50,000 nucleotides of DNA from Blastocystis sp. Blastoise. Taxonomy: Eukaryota; Sar; Bigyra; Opalinata; Blastocystidae. Positions 1 through 10,574 of this stretch are shown here, piece after piece. Each line of letters starts with the position of its first letter. Position 1 is the first letter of the stretch. The translations under genes were made by a program, and so were the position numbers. The notes under the pieces were generated by a model. That model was not told where the DNA came from, ran no database searches, and saw only the letters and a list, made by a program, of their open reading frames with translations. The DNA is taken from the NCBI GenBank assembly GCA_039096225.1, contig JBBPEB010000009.1, forward strand, positions 530,001-580,000, written 5' to 3'.

Positions 1-1193
1 TTTCGTTTATAATTATAAGCAATATGAATACATATAATACCAATTAAACCACATAAAGTATAAGGAACTAATAATTTAAATCCCCATTCTTTACCAACAA
101 ATTTATTAACATATCCTACAATTAAATTTAATATTTCTTTAAAAATACCTGTTAAAGAAGTCATTAAAGAAGAAGCAATAGGAGCATTTTCTTCCCAATA
201 TTTCATATTAATACATACAATTAAAGGCCAATAAGCACCAATACTAATACCAGTAGCAGCAATAGCATAAGAACCATTTTCTCCAAAACAGAATCCTGCT
301 ATAAATAACACTAAAGAAGTTATTAATGCTATATAATATAAAGTAAATGTATCCATTTTATTATTAACAATAGCTAAAAGTACTCTTGATACTGTATATG
401 TAATAGTATATACAGTCATATACTTTGTACCTTCAGTTGTAGGATCCCAATTATACATATCTTGTAAATAAATTAAAAACCAATCTACTAAGACATACAT
501 AGAAGCAGCCATAAATGAATAAGTTACAATAATTAACCATAAAACTTTCTTCTTTAATAATTGAGACATAGGAATAAGGGGTTTCAAAACTTCATTATTC
601 ATTACTTTTCGTTTGAAATCATATTTTGTACACAAAATATATATAATGGCTATCAAAGTGAATGGAAGAGTAATCATATAAGCACTTCGAAATCCAAAAT
701 CAAATAAAGGAATAATATTTCTAGAAATTAAAGGAGAAAGAATAGTACCTATACCAAAAACAAAATGAGCAAGACTTATCATCAATGTAGTATTCTTCAA
801 GAAAATAGCTGTAGCCAATGCATTATTACATATTTGAATAAAAGCAGTTCCAAACCAAACGATTATTAGTGAAATCATAACTGTAGGAAATGAATAGGAA
901 AAGAAAATGCATATAGCACCAACAAACCAAAACATAAGACCTGTTAGCAAACAACACTTGTACGAAAACTTTTGAATGCACCATGTAACAAAAAAGCCAA
1001 AGGCAACATAACAATACCCTAAAGCAGTAATTATATAAGAGATTACATCATAATCTAAATTAAATTCGGACCTCATAGAAGACATGGCAATGCTTCGAAA
1101 ATTATCAAAGATACCACTGATTATTTGGACATAGAAAACCTGTATCGTGAGAAGCCAATAAGTCTTTTTACTTATATCAATTTCATATCCCAT
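1..1193 (-). CDS. MFS membrane transporter, 3'-truncated by window edge
   Basis: The minus strand is open without an intron from an ATG at 1193-1191 to the left edge, about 397 codons. It reads as a polytopic protein of about 11-12 hydrophobic helices. The start MGYEIDISKKTYWLL leads straight into helix 1. Conserved blocks shared with the divergent neighbour at 2410 include IFDNFRSIAMSSMRSEF (against LFDYMRSVLFNSIQKEF), ALGYC against SLGYA, and DWFLIYLQDMYNWDPTTEG against DWSLNYLEVVWGWETTGKG, so the two are paralogues from a head-to-head duplication. This copy has a short central loop and lacks the acidic repeat loop of its neighbour. The fold fits the major facilitator superfamily, importing or exporting a small solute across a membrane; the substrate is unknown. 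The stop codon lies outside the window. Confidence 0.85.
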   Translation of the reverse strand, partial: MGYEIDISKKTYWLLTIQVFYVQIISGIFDNFRSIAMSSMRSEFNLDYDVISYIITALGYCYVAFGFFVTWCIQKFSYKCCLLTGLMFWFVGAICIFFSYSFPTVMISLIIVWFGTAFIQICNNALATAIFLKNTTLMISLAHFVFGIGTILSPLISRNIIPLFDFGFRSAYMITLPFTLIAIIYILCTKYDFKRKVMNNEVLKPLIPMSQLLKKKVLWLIIVTYSFMAASMYVLVDWFLIYLQDMYNWDPTTEGTKYMTVYTITYTVSRVLLAIVNNKMDTFTLYYIALITSLVLFIAGFCFGENGSYAIAATGISIGAYWPLIVCINMKYWEENAPIASSLMTSLTGIFKEILNLIVGYVNKFVGKEWGFKLLVPYTLCGLIGIICIHIAYNYKR

Positions 1194-2068
1194 GATTAAT
1201 TTCACATAATAAAAGAAAAATAAACAGAAATCCACACAAATAAAAAAATTTGTTTGTCAGGTATGTAAAGTCAGTTTGTTATCTATAAAGTCATTTTAAC
1301 AAACAGAATATTTTTGACCCGATATATAAATCAAATTTATTAACGAAAGAATTATTGTACCTTGTAATACAAGGAATTATAATAATTCTTATAAAAAACT
1401 ATTTTTCATCAATTTTTTATTTATTTTTATATCCTATATTATTATAACTATTCATTAAACAAAGGAAATATATAAATCATGGAATAAATGAGAATCTACA
1501 AAAAAAATGAAAAATTTCTCGTTTTCTTCGTCAATATTTGTTTCATTCTTATATTAGTCAATATCGTATATTATTCATAAACTTTTCTTTGCTTGTTATA
1601 ATTGAAAACAAAAAAACGAGCAACAATTTTCACCAATTCTTGTTGTAAATCACAGCTTTGAAAGCATAGTTTGAACCAATAATACATTTTTTATCTTTAT
1701 GAACTCGAATAACAAATTTATCTATATTCAACTTATGAATTTATTATATCATTTGATAAAATAAAAGCAATTTAATGTATAGTTTAAACACAATTCATAA
1801 ACAGATTAAAAGAATCATTACATATTTGGTCCTTCATAATGATTCGTTCTCGTTAAAAAGAGAAAAGAATAGCCAATAGTTTTATAGAATTTTCAAGAAT
1901 TTTCTGTTTTCTGTAAAAAATGATGATTTCTTTGATTGATTATTTTCAAATATGACTTTGAAAAATGAAAAGAATCATGAAGAAAACACATTAAGATTCA
2001 TATGCTCTAAGAAAAACACCCAAATGAATTTAAGTCTTTTAATTGATGGAGAAGACCTCTGACACATC

Positions 2069-2078
2069 ATGACGTCAT
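2069..2078. promoter_or_regulatory. CRE-like palindrome ATGACGTCAT
   Basis: Perfect 10-bp palindrome about 330 nt upstream of the MFS start at 2410. TGACGTCA is the established ATF/CREB bZIP site in fungi and animals. Related words (TGACATCA, TGACGCA) recur in other upstream regions here. Binding is inference. Confidence 0.4.
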
Positions 2079-2189
2079 AAATCTATCTTTTAAAACCACT
2101 AAAAAGAATTTTTATCAATAATTTCTCTATTTGACTTTCAAAAAGCAAATGAATTCTGAATCATAAGCACTGAAAAAACACAAATCTAT

Positions 2190-2249
2190 TTATTGGATGA
2201 ACAAAATAGTATACGTAATCTATTTGACAGCACGAGATTCATCCAATAA
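2190..2249. repeat. 12-bp inverted repeat with CCAAT cores
   Basis: TTATTGGATGAA at 2190-2201 is the exact reverse complement of TTCATCCAATAA at 2238-2249, with a 36-nt spacer. The arms contain ATTGG/CCAAT, the NF-Y/HAP core. It sits about 160 nt upstream of the MFS start at 2410. Similar paired arms occur at 4455-4486 and 30024-30057. Confidence 0.55.
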
Positions 2250-2409
2250 TTCATTGATTTAATCATGCTCAAAAATTATTTCTTCTTCTTTTTCTTTCTT
2301 TTGCTTTTGAAAAGTCAAAACTATTTTTAAAAACTCTTATTTTTTTTGTATTGATTACATTATGTAGTTTTATTTTGAAATTCATTAAATCCTTTAACGC
2401 TATTTTTCG

Positions 2410-4026
2410 ATGGCAGTCAAATTAGAAATAAAAAAAGCTACTTACGTGATTCTTTCTATCGTTTGTTATTCGCTTGAGTTACTGATTGGTCTCTTCGATT
2501 ATATGAGAAGTGTTCTATTCAATTCAATACAGAAAGAATTCTCTTTAGCGGATGACTCACTAGCCTTGATCATTTCTTCACTTGGATATGCTTCTATTTT
2601 TTATTATTTGTTTACTACACTTCTTATCAACTGTATGACTATCAAAGCTTTGAATATATTATCGTTATGTATTTGGATTTGTGGAATTGCCGTTTTTTAT
2701 TTCATTCATAATTATTATTTGCTAATATTTGCTTTATTCTTATTTTGGTTTGGTACTGCATCAACTGATATTGGTCTTAATGCCTTAATCACTCATATCT
2801 TCGTAGATAATTCTCAATTTATGGTTGGTATAGCAAATTGCTTTTATGGTGTTGGTGGCCTTATTTGTCCATTTATCTATAAATGGTTATTAAAACAAGA
2901 AGGTTCTTCATATCGTGATGTTTATATGGCTTATTGTATTCCTACAGTAATTATTATTTTACTGATTATTTTCACTAAATATGATTATACTATTACTTTT
3001 ACTGATGATAATGATACGAAAGTGAAAAATCAAGATGTTAAAGCTTCTGAATCAGTTAAAACAAATGAAAAACAAGAAGAATCCTCTACATTGAATTCAA
3101 ATGAAATCAAAGATATAGAAATGTCAGAAATCGAATCAAAAAAAGATATAGAAATGTCAGAAATCGAATCAAAAAAAGATATAGAAATGTCAGAAATCAA
3201 ATCAAAAAAAGAAAAGATATCAGAAATCGAATCCAAAAAAGAAAAATCTTCTCATGAAAATAAAAAGTCAAAAAAACAAAATAAAAAATCGAAAAAACAA
3301 AGTTATTCATTCTTTAAAGAATCTGTTTTTTGGACACTTTTATTAGTAGTTGTTTGTTTTCAACAAGCACATTATATGATCATTGATTGGTCATTGAATT
3401 ATTTAGAAGTAGTTTGGGGTTGGGAAACAACGGGTAAAGGTGCTGATTTTATTCAAATTTATGGTCTTACATTTACATTAGGTAGAATAGCATTTTCTTT
3501 TATTGGTGGTAAACTTGGTTCATTTAATACTCAACTTGTTTTATCTATTGGCTCTTGTCTTCTTATATTAATAGGATTCTTAACAGGTGAAGTAGGTAAT
3601 TATCTTATTGCTTGTTCTGGTTTCTTCTTAGGTCCTACATTTCCTACTATGATGACTATTATTATGGAAGTTTGGGGACAAGAATCTACTTTTATATTAA
3701 GTATGGTAATTACATTATATGCTGCTCTTAAAGAAATACTTAATTATTCTATTGGTTTATTAAATACATATGTTGGAACAGAATGGGGATATCGACTTCT
3801 TTTACTTATTTCCTTTGCTCAAGTAATTCTTCATATTTGCTGCCAACTTATCCACAAAAAACAAGTATTACGTAGAAAATCTCAAAAGTCATCTACAAAC
3901 CAAAAACCAAATAGTATCAAGACAGAAATTGGTAATTCAGATTCGGATAAAGAAGAAAATAAATTAGAATCAACACAAAACTCTCATCAAACTATAGAGA
4001 AAATTACTGTTGTCTCACAGTCATAA
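2410..4026 (+). CDS. MFS membrane transporter with long acidic/basic central loop
   Basis: Single-exon ORF of 538 residues. Six hydrophobic helices (about residues 10-195) are followed by a hydrophilic central loop (about 200-300) and six more helices (about 303-480), the classic 6+6 MFS layout. A polar C-terminal tail rich in Ser, Asn, Lys and Glu follows. Paralogous to the divergent gene at 1-1193. The loop is unusual: an 11-residue unit DIEMSEIESKK is repeated three times, then decays, and is followed by Lys-rich sequence. Such loops are commonly cytosolic sites of regulation. The substrate cannot be read from the sequence. The ATG at 2410 is the first in frame and directly precedes helix 1 (VKLEIKKATYVIL), aligning with the paralogue's start. 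Confidence 0.85.
   Translation: MAVKLEIKKATYVILSIVCYSLELLIGLFDYMRSVLFNSIQKEFSLADDSLALIISSLGYASIFYYLFTTLLINCMTIKALNILSLCIWICGIAVFYFIHNYYLLIFALFLFWFGTASTDIGLNALITHIFVDNSQFMVGIANCFYGVGGLICPFIYKWLLKQEGSSYRDVYMAYCIPTVIIILLIIFTKYDYTITFTDDNDTKVKNQDVKASESVKTNEKQEESSTLNSNEIKDIEMSEIESKKDIEMSEIESKKDIEMSEIKSKKEKISEIESKKEKSSHENKKSKKQNKKSKKQSYSFFKESVFWTLLLVVVCFQQAHYMIIDWSLNYLEVVWGWETTGKGADFIQIYGLTFTLGRIAFSFIGGKLGSFNTQLVLSIGSCLLILIGFLTGEVGNYLIACSGFFLGPTFPTMMTIIMEVWGQESTFILSMVITLYAALKEILNYSIGLLNTYVGTEWGYRLLLLISFAQVILHICCQLIHKKQVLRRKSQKSSTNQKPNSIKTEIGNSDSDKEENKLESTQNSHQTIEKITVVSQS
3112..3240 (+). repeat. 33-bp coding tandem repeat in MFS central loop
   Basis: Three near-identical 33-bp units encode DIEMSEIESKK (third unit DIEMSEIKSKK), followed by a degenerate fourth (EKISEIESKK). 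The near identity at DNA level points to recent unit expansion and probably a copy-number polymorphism. Confidence 0.85.
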
Positions 4027-4416
4027 TACAAACATGTTTTTCGCATTATCCTTCAATAATTATTGTAGTTTGTCTAAATTTTGTTTTTTATTTGTTTTTG
4101 TTCTATTATTCTCCTTTTCGTTCATTGTTTGTATTGTTTATTATTTGTTTTTACTCTATGTTAGCCTGTAATCTTCATTTTATGATTTGCTTTTTGTTCT
4201 GTTTTTTAGTTTATTTCATAAAAGTCACTATTTTAAGGTATTTCAATTATGTTTTATACTCGTGACAACACCACTCTTATAAAACATGACTTCGTTTTCC
4301 TTCATTCCTTTGATTTGATGAATTCTATAACTAGTTCTTCCAGTCACTGTTCTGAATTTGTGAATACATTAACTGTAATGAGATTTATTGAAAGTATTTG
4401 TAGATATACGGTAATA

Positions 4417-4447
4417 ATGACATCATTCAGATTTTGAATGATGTCAT
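4417..4447. repeat. 13-bp perfect hairpin with TGACATCA arms
   Basis: ATGACATCATTCA (4417-4429) and TGAATGATGTCAT (4435-4447) are exact reverse complements around a 5-nt loop GATTT. It could be a cruciform, an RNA hairpin or a doubled bZIP-type site upstream of the acyltransferase start at 4600. Confidence 0.6.
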
Positions 4448-4454
4448 GACTGTT

Positions 4455-4486
4455 TTATTGGATAATTTCTTTGATCTATCCAATAA
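4455..4486. repeat. 10-bp inverted repeat with CCAAT cores
   Basis: TTATTGGATA (4455-4464) pairs exactly with TATCCAATAA (4477-4486), spacer 12 nt, about 115 nt upstream of the start codon at 4600. It has the same core as the repeat at 2190-2249. Confidence 0.55.
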
Positions 4487-4599
4487 GACAGAGAGAACAT
4501 TCTTTAAGAATAGAATACCAAAGAATACTTTTTTGTAATTTTATATATTTTTTCGATTGTATAATTTATTCTATTTAGAATACAGAATATCTAAAGAAA

Positions 4600-6574
4600 A
4601 TGGAGAGTATTTTTCAGCAGATAGCTCCTCTTTGGCAACAAGTATCTATTATCAATATTTCTTTCATACGTTTCTAAATTATGATGTCTTATAGTTTTGT
4701 CATGCTACCCTTATTATTACACCTGAACTTGTAGATCAAATTACTCCTGAAGCACTCATTAATTTAGGTGTTCCTCTAGATCAAGTATATCAACGAAATT
4801 CTTTATTTTTTTAAATTATATATATTATTTTGTTAAATTATATAGACTTGATTATTCATATTTATTATTTTTTTAAAATGTTTATTTATTTATTGACTAT
4901 TCTATATCTTATATCATTAATTTATAGATTCGATTATTTATATCTATGTTTGTCAGTTTACCATTAGCTTATATTCATTATATTGTACCTTCAGTAATGA
5001 TGAAAAAACTTTTATCAATTATCTTTGGTGTTCTCTTGTTGCAATTCACCTTTTTTGAAGGGTAAATGTTGTTACTTTTTTAATATTATTTTATTTTATT
5101 TTATTTTTTAATATTATTTTATTTTATTTTATTATTATTATTTAATATTATTTATATTTCTTATGAATATATCATTTATATTATTTATAGATGGATACAT
5201 AGTATAATAACAAGTGTTATAGTTTATCTTCAAATTCGTTTCTTCTCTAAAAGACATATGCAATATACTGTATTCTTATTTTCGATCTTATATTTAGCAG
5301 CAAGGTATTTTTTATATTTATTATTATTCATTTTATTATATTTATTAATTATCCTATAAATAAATATTATTTATTTTCTCTATAGTCATATATATCGTAT
5401 GTCTGTTGATTATATGGGTTGGAAAATTGATTTTACTACTTATTTAATGGTTTTTATTATTAAATTTAGTTCTTTAGGCTATAATATCTATGATGGAGTC
5501 TGTGATAAGGTATAATCTATATATATGTTTATTATTTATTTTCTATTTAATAATTTATATATTTATCTGCATTTACATTCATTTCTTTCTTCTATTCATT
5601 CTCATCTCTCTTTATAGGAGAATATTGATAAGAATGCTAAAGAAGATAGCCGTAAAGGTCGTATGTATAAACGTCGTCAAGATGCTTATGTGACTTCTAT
5701 TCCTTCTTTCTTTGATTTCTTAGCTTATGTATATCATTTCCCTGGATTTATGACAGGTCCTTGTATATTCTATAGAGAATATATTGATACTATTGAAGGA
5801 AAAACACCTCAACCTCAAAAGAAATCAAGTCGTATTATAGCTTCTCTTCAACAAAATATACTTGGAATCATCACTTTATTCTCTTATCTATATTTAAATT
5901 CTTTATATCCTCAAACAGATCTAGTTACTGATGTTACTAAAGATTATTCTATTTTACGTTATTTATGGGCTTGTGAATTCCGTTGTATTATTACTAGATT
6001 AAAATATCATGGTATTTGGAAAATTAGTGAAAGTGTATGTATATTAGATGGATTTGGTTATGAAGGTAAAGATGAACAAGGTAAAGATAAATGGACAGGT
6101 ATTTCAAACTCTTCTATTCTATATACAGAATTAGCTTCTGATTTCTCTACACTTACAAGAAATTGGAATATTAGAACTCAAAAATGGTTACAAATGTATA
6201 CTTATGAACGTACAAATAATAGTTTATTATGCTTATACACAGTTTCTGCTTTCTGGCATGGCTTTTATCCTGGATATTATATTTTCTTCTTAACGCTTGC
6301 TGTAGCTCAATATGTCTCTAGAATTCATAAGAAGAAAATGTATCCTCTTTATCAAAAGAATAAATATACTCAACTTCTCTATGATATTCTTTCTGTTCCA
6401 TTCACTGAATTTATTGTTTCTTATTATGCAAGTGCTTTCTTCCTTCTTTCTGTTGATAATGCATTAATCCTTTTCCAGAGAATTCATTATCTTAGCTATA
6501 TAGTTCTTGTCATTTGTCTTGTTGTCTATTCTATTCTACCTTCTCCCAAACAAGAAAAACCCAAATCTCAATAA
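4600..6574 (+). CDS. Lysophospholipid acyltransferase, MBOAT family (ALE1/LPCAT type)
   Basis: Six exons keep frame: 4600-4641, 4695-4784, 4928-5061, 5191-5304, 5386-5509, 5618-6574, giving 486 residues, the usual size for MBOAT5/ALE1 enzymes. These are ER polytopic membrane enzymes that move acyl-CoA acyl chains to lysophospholipids (Lands cycle). Family signatures are visible: PSFFDFLAYVYHFPGFMTGP (the 'FPG...GP' block), WNIRTQKWL carrying the conserved Asn at about residue 352, and FWHGFYPGYY with the catalytic His at about residue 382. Hydrophobic helices run through exons 3-5 and the C-terminus. All introns are GT-AG. The C-terminal tail is short and Lys/Gln/Ser-rich without a clear KKxx ending. 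Acyl and head-group preference cannot be predicted. Confidence 0.92.
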
Positions 6575-6688
6575 TTCTTATATATATTTTCTATTGTATT
6601 AGTTCTAATAAGATTCTTAATCTTTTTGTTATTTATTGCTTTCATTACTCTATGTTTATTTTTTTTTTTTATTGTTTTGTTAAAATGT

Positions 6689-6722
<34 letters not shown>

Positions 6723-6999
6723 CAATAAATGCGAATTAATTTATTGTCTTTTTTCATAAGATTTACATAAAAGCATTTTTGAGCTTTATAGAATAATGAT
6801 AATTTGACTTTAAGAAATCATGAATATGAACAATATTTGGAACTTTAAAAATAATATTAAAAAAATATTCATTCAATAGCATCGCCCTTATTTAAGTATA
6901 ATATCATAAAATAATAGAACTACTCTACAATAACCATACTCTATATACTCATACATATGTATATACAATAATTGCTCCTAAAAAAACGACTTTATACAA
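6575..6999. other. Convergent 3' intergenic region
   Basis: It lies between the acyltransferase (plus) and the DCN1-like gene (minus). It is T-rich after the first stop, has a (TA)n run at about 6689-6718, and then A-rich sequence. Short ORFs here have no features of real proteins. Confidence 0.6.
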
Positions 7000-7853
7000 C
7001 TACATTTTATTCTTTAAAGAATCCACAAAACGATCTAGATACAATGGCCAACCAGCTATATTATTATATATATAATTATATCCTTAATGGTATTCATAGT
7101 TTTTATAAAATATAAGATATTATATACATAAAGAGTCATAATTATCAATAGAGAATCCATGTTTTTGAATAAAATAAAACGTCATATTCCATACATCTTT
7201 TGATATATTTTCCTTTGTTTTCTATATAATGAATTATATATATGAAATTATTTTTTAATAGTGTAAACATATATATATACATTCATGTATTTTATATAAT
7301 CTTCCTTATAAATAAAAATAGATTGATCAAAGAGTCTATCTATATAATATGCTGCTATCTTATAATCCATTCGTCTCTTTTCAATCTGACTATTTGTAAT
7401 GTACGAAAAAACATAAAAATATATTTTCTATTTAAATAGACTATATTTCATTTCAGTTCATATACCTTAAATATCTTTTCTTGATGTAAATAAAGTCTTA
7501 ATTTTGGAATTTGATCACGTAATTCTTCAATTGACGATATACTATTACAAGAATTATAAATTATAAATACTGTCAATCTTAAACATACTTTTGTGATTCA
7601 AATAACCTAAGAAACTCTGATTTCGAATAGACAAACATTCGTTCACAATTCATTATCCATGCAAAAACAAGAAGAATCATATCATTCTATACTTGTAATA
7701 TATTCAAGAATTATTTAACTATGAATATCATACTTCTATATCAATATCTAAGTCATTACCCAGTTTTTCTAATCCAAAGACGTCAATTTCTGTTTGTTCA
7801 TCATTACAATATTTCAAAAAGAGTGAAATAACTCTGTTGGAGTCATAAACCAT
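7000..7853 (-). CDS. DCN1: DCN1-like neddylation cofactor (PONY/DCUN1 domain)
   Basis: Six short exons on the minus strand keep frame: 7853-7734, 7686-7589, 7541-7466, 7427-7281, 7221-7128, 7055-7000, giving 196 residues. DCN1 proteins bind the E2 Ubc12 and cullins and promote cullin NEDD8 modification. Family pattern in order: FLKYCNDEQTEIDVFGLEKL (EF-like start of the domain), ILLVFAWIMNC (the 'LvLAWk' helix), SSIEELRDQIPKLR, FKKIYFYVFSYI ('FY.FtF'), the Ala/Leu helix IAAYYIDRLF, ISKDVWNMTFYFI ('iskDtWn..ldF'), and NYDSLSGWPLYLDRFVDSL ('YD..gaWP.liD.FV'). The length equals the catalytic domain alone, so the N-terminal UBA of yeast Dcn1 is absent. I chose ATG 7853 because the upstream ATG at 7931 would add a low-complexity segment and nearly touch the divergent SDR start at 7943. 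Confidence 0.88.
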
Positions 7854-7942
7854 TTTTTCTTTAATAAAATTGAAATGATTAGTTAGGTTTGTAAAAAGTA
7901 TATTAAAAAAATAAAATATTTTTATTTCCATTCTTATTTATC

Positions 7943-9572
7943 ATGCTACTTGATTTCATAGTGACTCTTTTTCAGTTCTGTTTTACCTGTATTGCTTGGC
8001 CTATAGAACTAATTGCCGCTCTTTTTGAAACAATATTTTCTCTATTTAAATGTAATTCTGTGCGGCTTCCAAAAGTTATTGCCATCACTGGTGCCTCTTC
8101 AGGTATTGGAGAAGAACTAGCAAAAAAATATGCATTGAATGTATCCGAATATAAGTTAATCCATTTTTACTATCTTATTTAGGGTAATAAGTTGATATTA
8201 ATTGCTAGAAACATAAATAAACTAAATGAATTAAAGTTAAATTTAGAAATGAATGGTTGTAGCGTAGAGGTTCATCAAGTTGACGTCACAGATCGTGAAA
8301 TGATGAAGTCTGTGCTTTCTGAATATGATCAGGTATTTATTAAACTAAAAGAAATCTAATTTTTTCTGTATTTTATATTTAGATAGACCTTGTTATTGCT
8401 AATGCAGGAACTACTCAAGAACTTATGGATATCAACGCTTCAGAGAATCTCTTATCTGATGTATATAGAGTCATTTATGCTGTTATTTTATCACTTTAGA
8501 CAACATACACATTATTTAATACAAATGTTTATGGTGTTTTTAACACTATTTTACCTGTTGTTGATATTATGAAAGTATATATATATATATTTTGTATTGA
8601 ATATTTATCTACTGTTAAACTATATTATTATTTTGAGTATCTGATACTTTTGAATAATAAATCATTTATTATATATTATTATTTTATTATTTATTTTATT
8701 AGGATTCTTTGAGAATACATATTTTTATAAATATTATCAATATTCTTTAATTCATTAATTAATTAATTATATATATATATAGAAACAAGGATATGGTCAA
8801 ATATGTGTAGTGTCTTCTATAGCTGGATTAGGTATAAATGGATTGTATCCCTTATATAGTGCATCTAAACTAGCTATTCGAGGATGGGCAGAAGGTATTC
8901 GCTATTGTTTATTATTATTATTATTATTAAATTTATTATTATTGTTAAATTTATTATTATTGTTAAATTTATTATTTTTACACACATATATTTATATAGG
9001 TTTAAGAGCAATGCTTCAACCTTATGGCATTCAAGTTAGCATTGTTTGTCCATGTATATTATTATATATATACTCTATTCTATTTATATATATTACATAT
9101 ATAATCATCATCATATATATGTTGAGAAAGAAATAATAATAATAATATTAATAATAATAATATATAGGTGGAGTAAAAACGCCGTTATATGACGCACTGG
9201 GGTACCCCTCATGGCTTAGTATTTCTACAGAAAAATGTGCAAATAGTATTTTATACGGATTAATAAAGAATCGACTTCATATCACTTGCTTCTCTCCTAT
9301 ATATATATATATATATAGTTTAATAATATCCATTATTTTTCTAAATATTATTCATAAATATCTTATGTTTATTAACATATATATATATATACTCTATATT
9401 ATATAGTATATATATTCTTTCTTGGATTTATTTAAGTCAACCAGTTCAACAAATCAAAAGACTACTTTTATTTATAGAATCAAAAATGAGGTTTATTTCT
9501 TATATTGCTCCCTATAAAGAATTCGCTTTTCCAGAAGAAATACCTATATCAATGAAAACTCATGAAAACTAA
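7943..9572 (+). CDS. Membrane-anchored short-chain dehydrogenase/reductase
   Basis: Exons: 7943-8140, 8183-8332, 8383-8460, 8500-8574, 8783-8894, 9000-9053, 9168-9317, 9407-9572; about 325 residues. The N-terminal 36 residues are hydrophobic (membrane anchor). Then comes the NAD(P) site TGASSGIG (49-56), IANAGT (NNAG equivalent), catalytic Ser in VSSIAG, and YSASK (Tyr192, Lys196). The C-terminus is again hydrophobic. The stretch YSASKLAIRGWAEGLRAMLQPYG resembles 3-ketodihydrosphingosine reductases (sphingolipid synthesis, ER), but other classical SDRs share it, so the substrate is tentative. All joins keep frame except the last: donor 9318 and acceptor 9406 leave the final exon one base out, while the final exon itself reads convincingly to the stop at 9570-9572. 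The flanking (TA)n run may hide an indel. Confidence 0.8.
8910..8975 (+). repeat. T-rich tandem repeat inside SDR intron
   Basis: Copies of a roughly 21-bp T/A unit ending TTGTTAAAT, with TTA triplets, fill the intron between exons 5 and 6 of the SDR gene. Confidence 0.7.
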
Positions 9573-10466
9573 TTCTTTTATATATTTATATATATATTAT
9601 ATTTTGATTGATGATTATATATATATAAGAAATCCTTTTTGCTTGAGAGTACAGATTTCTTCTTTTTTCATCAATTCTTTTATTTAATTGCTACTTATAT
9701 TTATTACTTCTAACAATTAAATATACAACAGAATAAAACTATACATAAAAATAATTAATTCAAGTATTCCGTTATAACCACATTTTTGAAAAATAAAATA
9801 TATACATATATATATTTGTTTATTATGTTCATTTTTTATATATAATAAAAAGTGAATGCTTTTATTAAAGATAAGCTTTATCTGTTATTAAAGTTAGCAA
9901 CAATAATAAGAGTAATACTATATCATAATTGTCACATACATTTTTTTAAAGAAAAATTGATTATACCATAATAAGACTACATAAGACAAATTAATAATTA
10001 GTGTGACTATGATGTATTACATGTATATGAATTTAACTTATAAGCAATTAATTATTCCAAAATAAAAATCAATTGATCAACAAATCTACAAGTATATCAT
10101 AATATTTTTTTATCTATAATAATAATTCTTATTTATAATAATGCTCTTATCACAAAGAAAAGAAAATAAACCTAATATTCTTTTTTAAACAACACTTATA
10201 ACATAAATTAACCAAAATAAATGAAATAATATACTCCTTGTTAAATCAAATTAAAGGAATAGAACTGCTCTAAATATATTATAATTATTAATATTATTAT
10301 TCTTTAACATTTTGATCATTTAATATGAAGAAATAAAAATAACGTAAACGAAAGAATAACCCTCTTTTTAGAGGTCTTTGTTTCACTAAATACACTTCTT
10401 TTTAACACACATCTTATTCCCAATATTATTTTTATTTTTATACTAATATTTCTGATATTTCTAAAA
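9573..10466. other. Intergenic, no gene seen
   Basis: AT-rich sequence with (TA)n stretches and no ORF with protein-like composition. Confidence 0.6.
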
Positions 10467-10574
10467 AACTAGCTTCATTTTCAGTTTTTGATTTTTTTTT
10501 ATTATTTTAGTATTTAAAAGTCAAAGATTTCAGTTTTAGTATAATCTCATTTTTATTTTATTATTTATAAGAAC
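10467..10574 (+). promoter_or_regulatory. Conserved 5' flank of Asn/Pro-rich membrane gene, copy 1
   Basis: About 108 nt immediately upstream of the ATG align with 21074-21177 upstream of the paralogue. Both begin AACTAGCTTCATTTTCAGTT, continue through TTTTAGTA, and end TTTATAAGA just before ATGAGTGG. The conservation contrasts with diverged introns, suggesting promoter or 5'UTR constraint, or retention from duplication. Confidence 0.6.

Larger units (their letters stand above)
1194..2409. other. Divergent intergenic region between the two MFS genes
   Basis: No ORF of note was seen. This 1.2 kb must hold both promoters. The half near the plus-strand gene carries a perfect 10-bp CRE-like palindrome and a 12-bp inverted repeat (listed separately). 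Short T-rich and A-rich runs are otherwise unremarkable. Confidence 0.7.
4027..4599. other. Intergenic region between MFS and acyltransferase genes
   Basis: The first part (4030-4230) is T-rich on the sense strand, like the 3' flank of other plus genes here. A 62-codon ORF at 4249-4437 has no family features and overlaps inverted repeats; I do not call it a gene. Two tight inverted repeats (4417-4447, 4455-4486) precede the next gene by about 110-180 nt. Confidence 0.6.

Noticed and set aside
4249..4437. 62-codon ORF before the acyltransferase gene
   Set aside because: No domain or membrane pattern, and it runs into the promoter inverted repeats.
7728..7931. 67-residue minus-strand ORF as a separate small gene
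   Set aside because: Its C-terminal 40 residues are exon 1 of the DCN1-like gene; the first part is low-complexity 5' flank.
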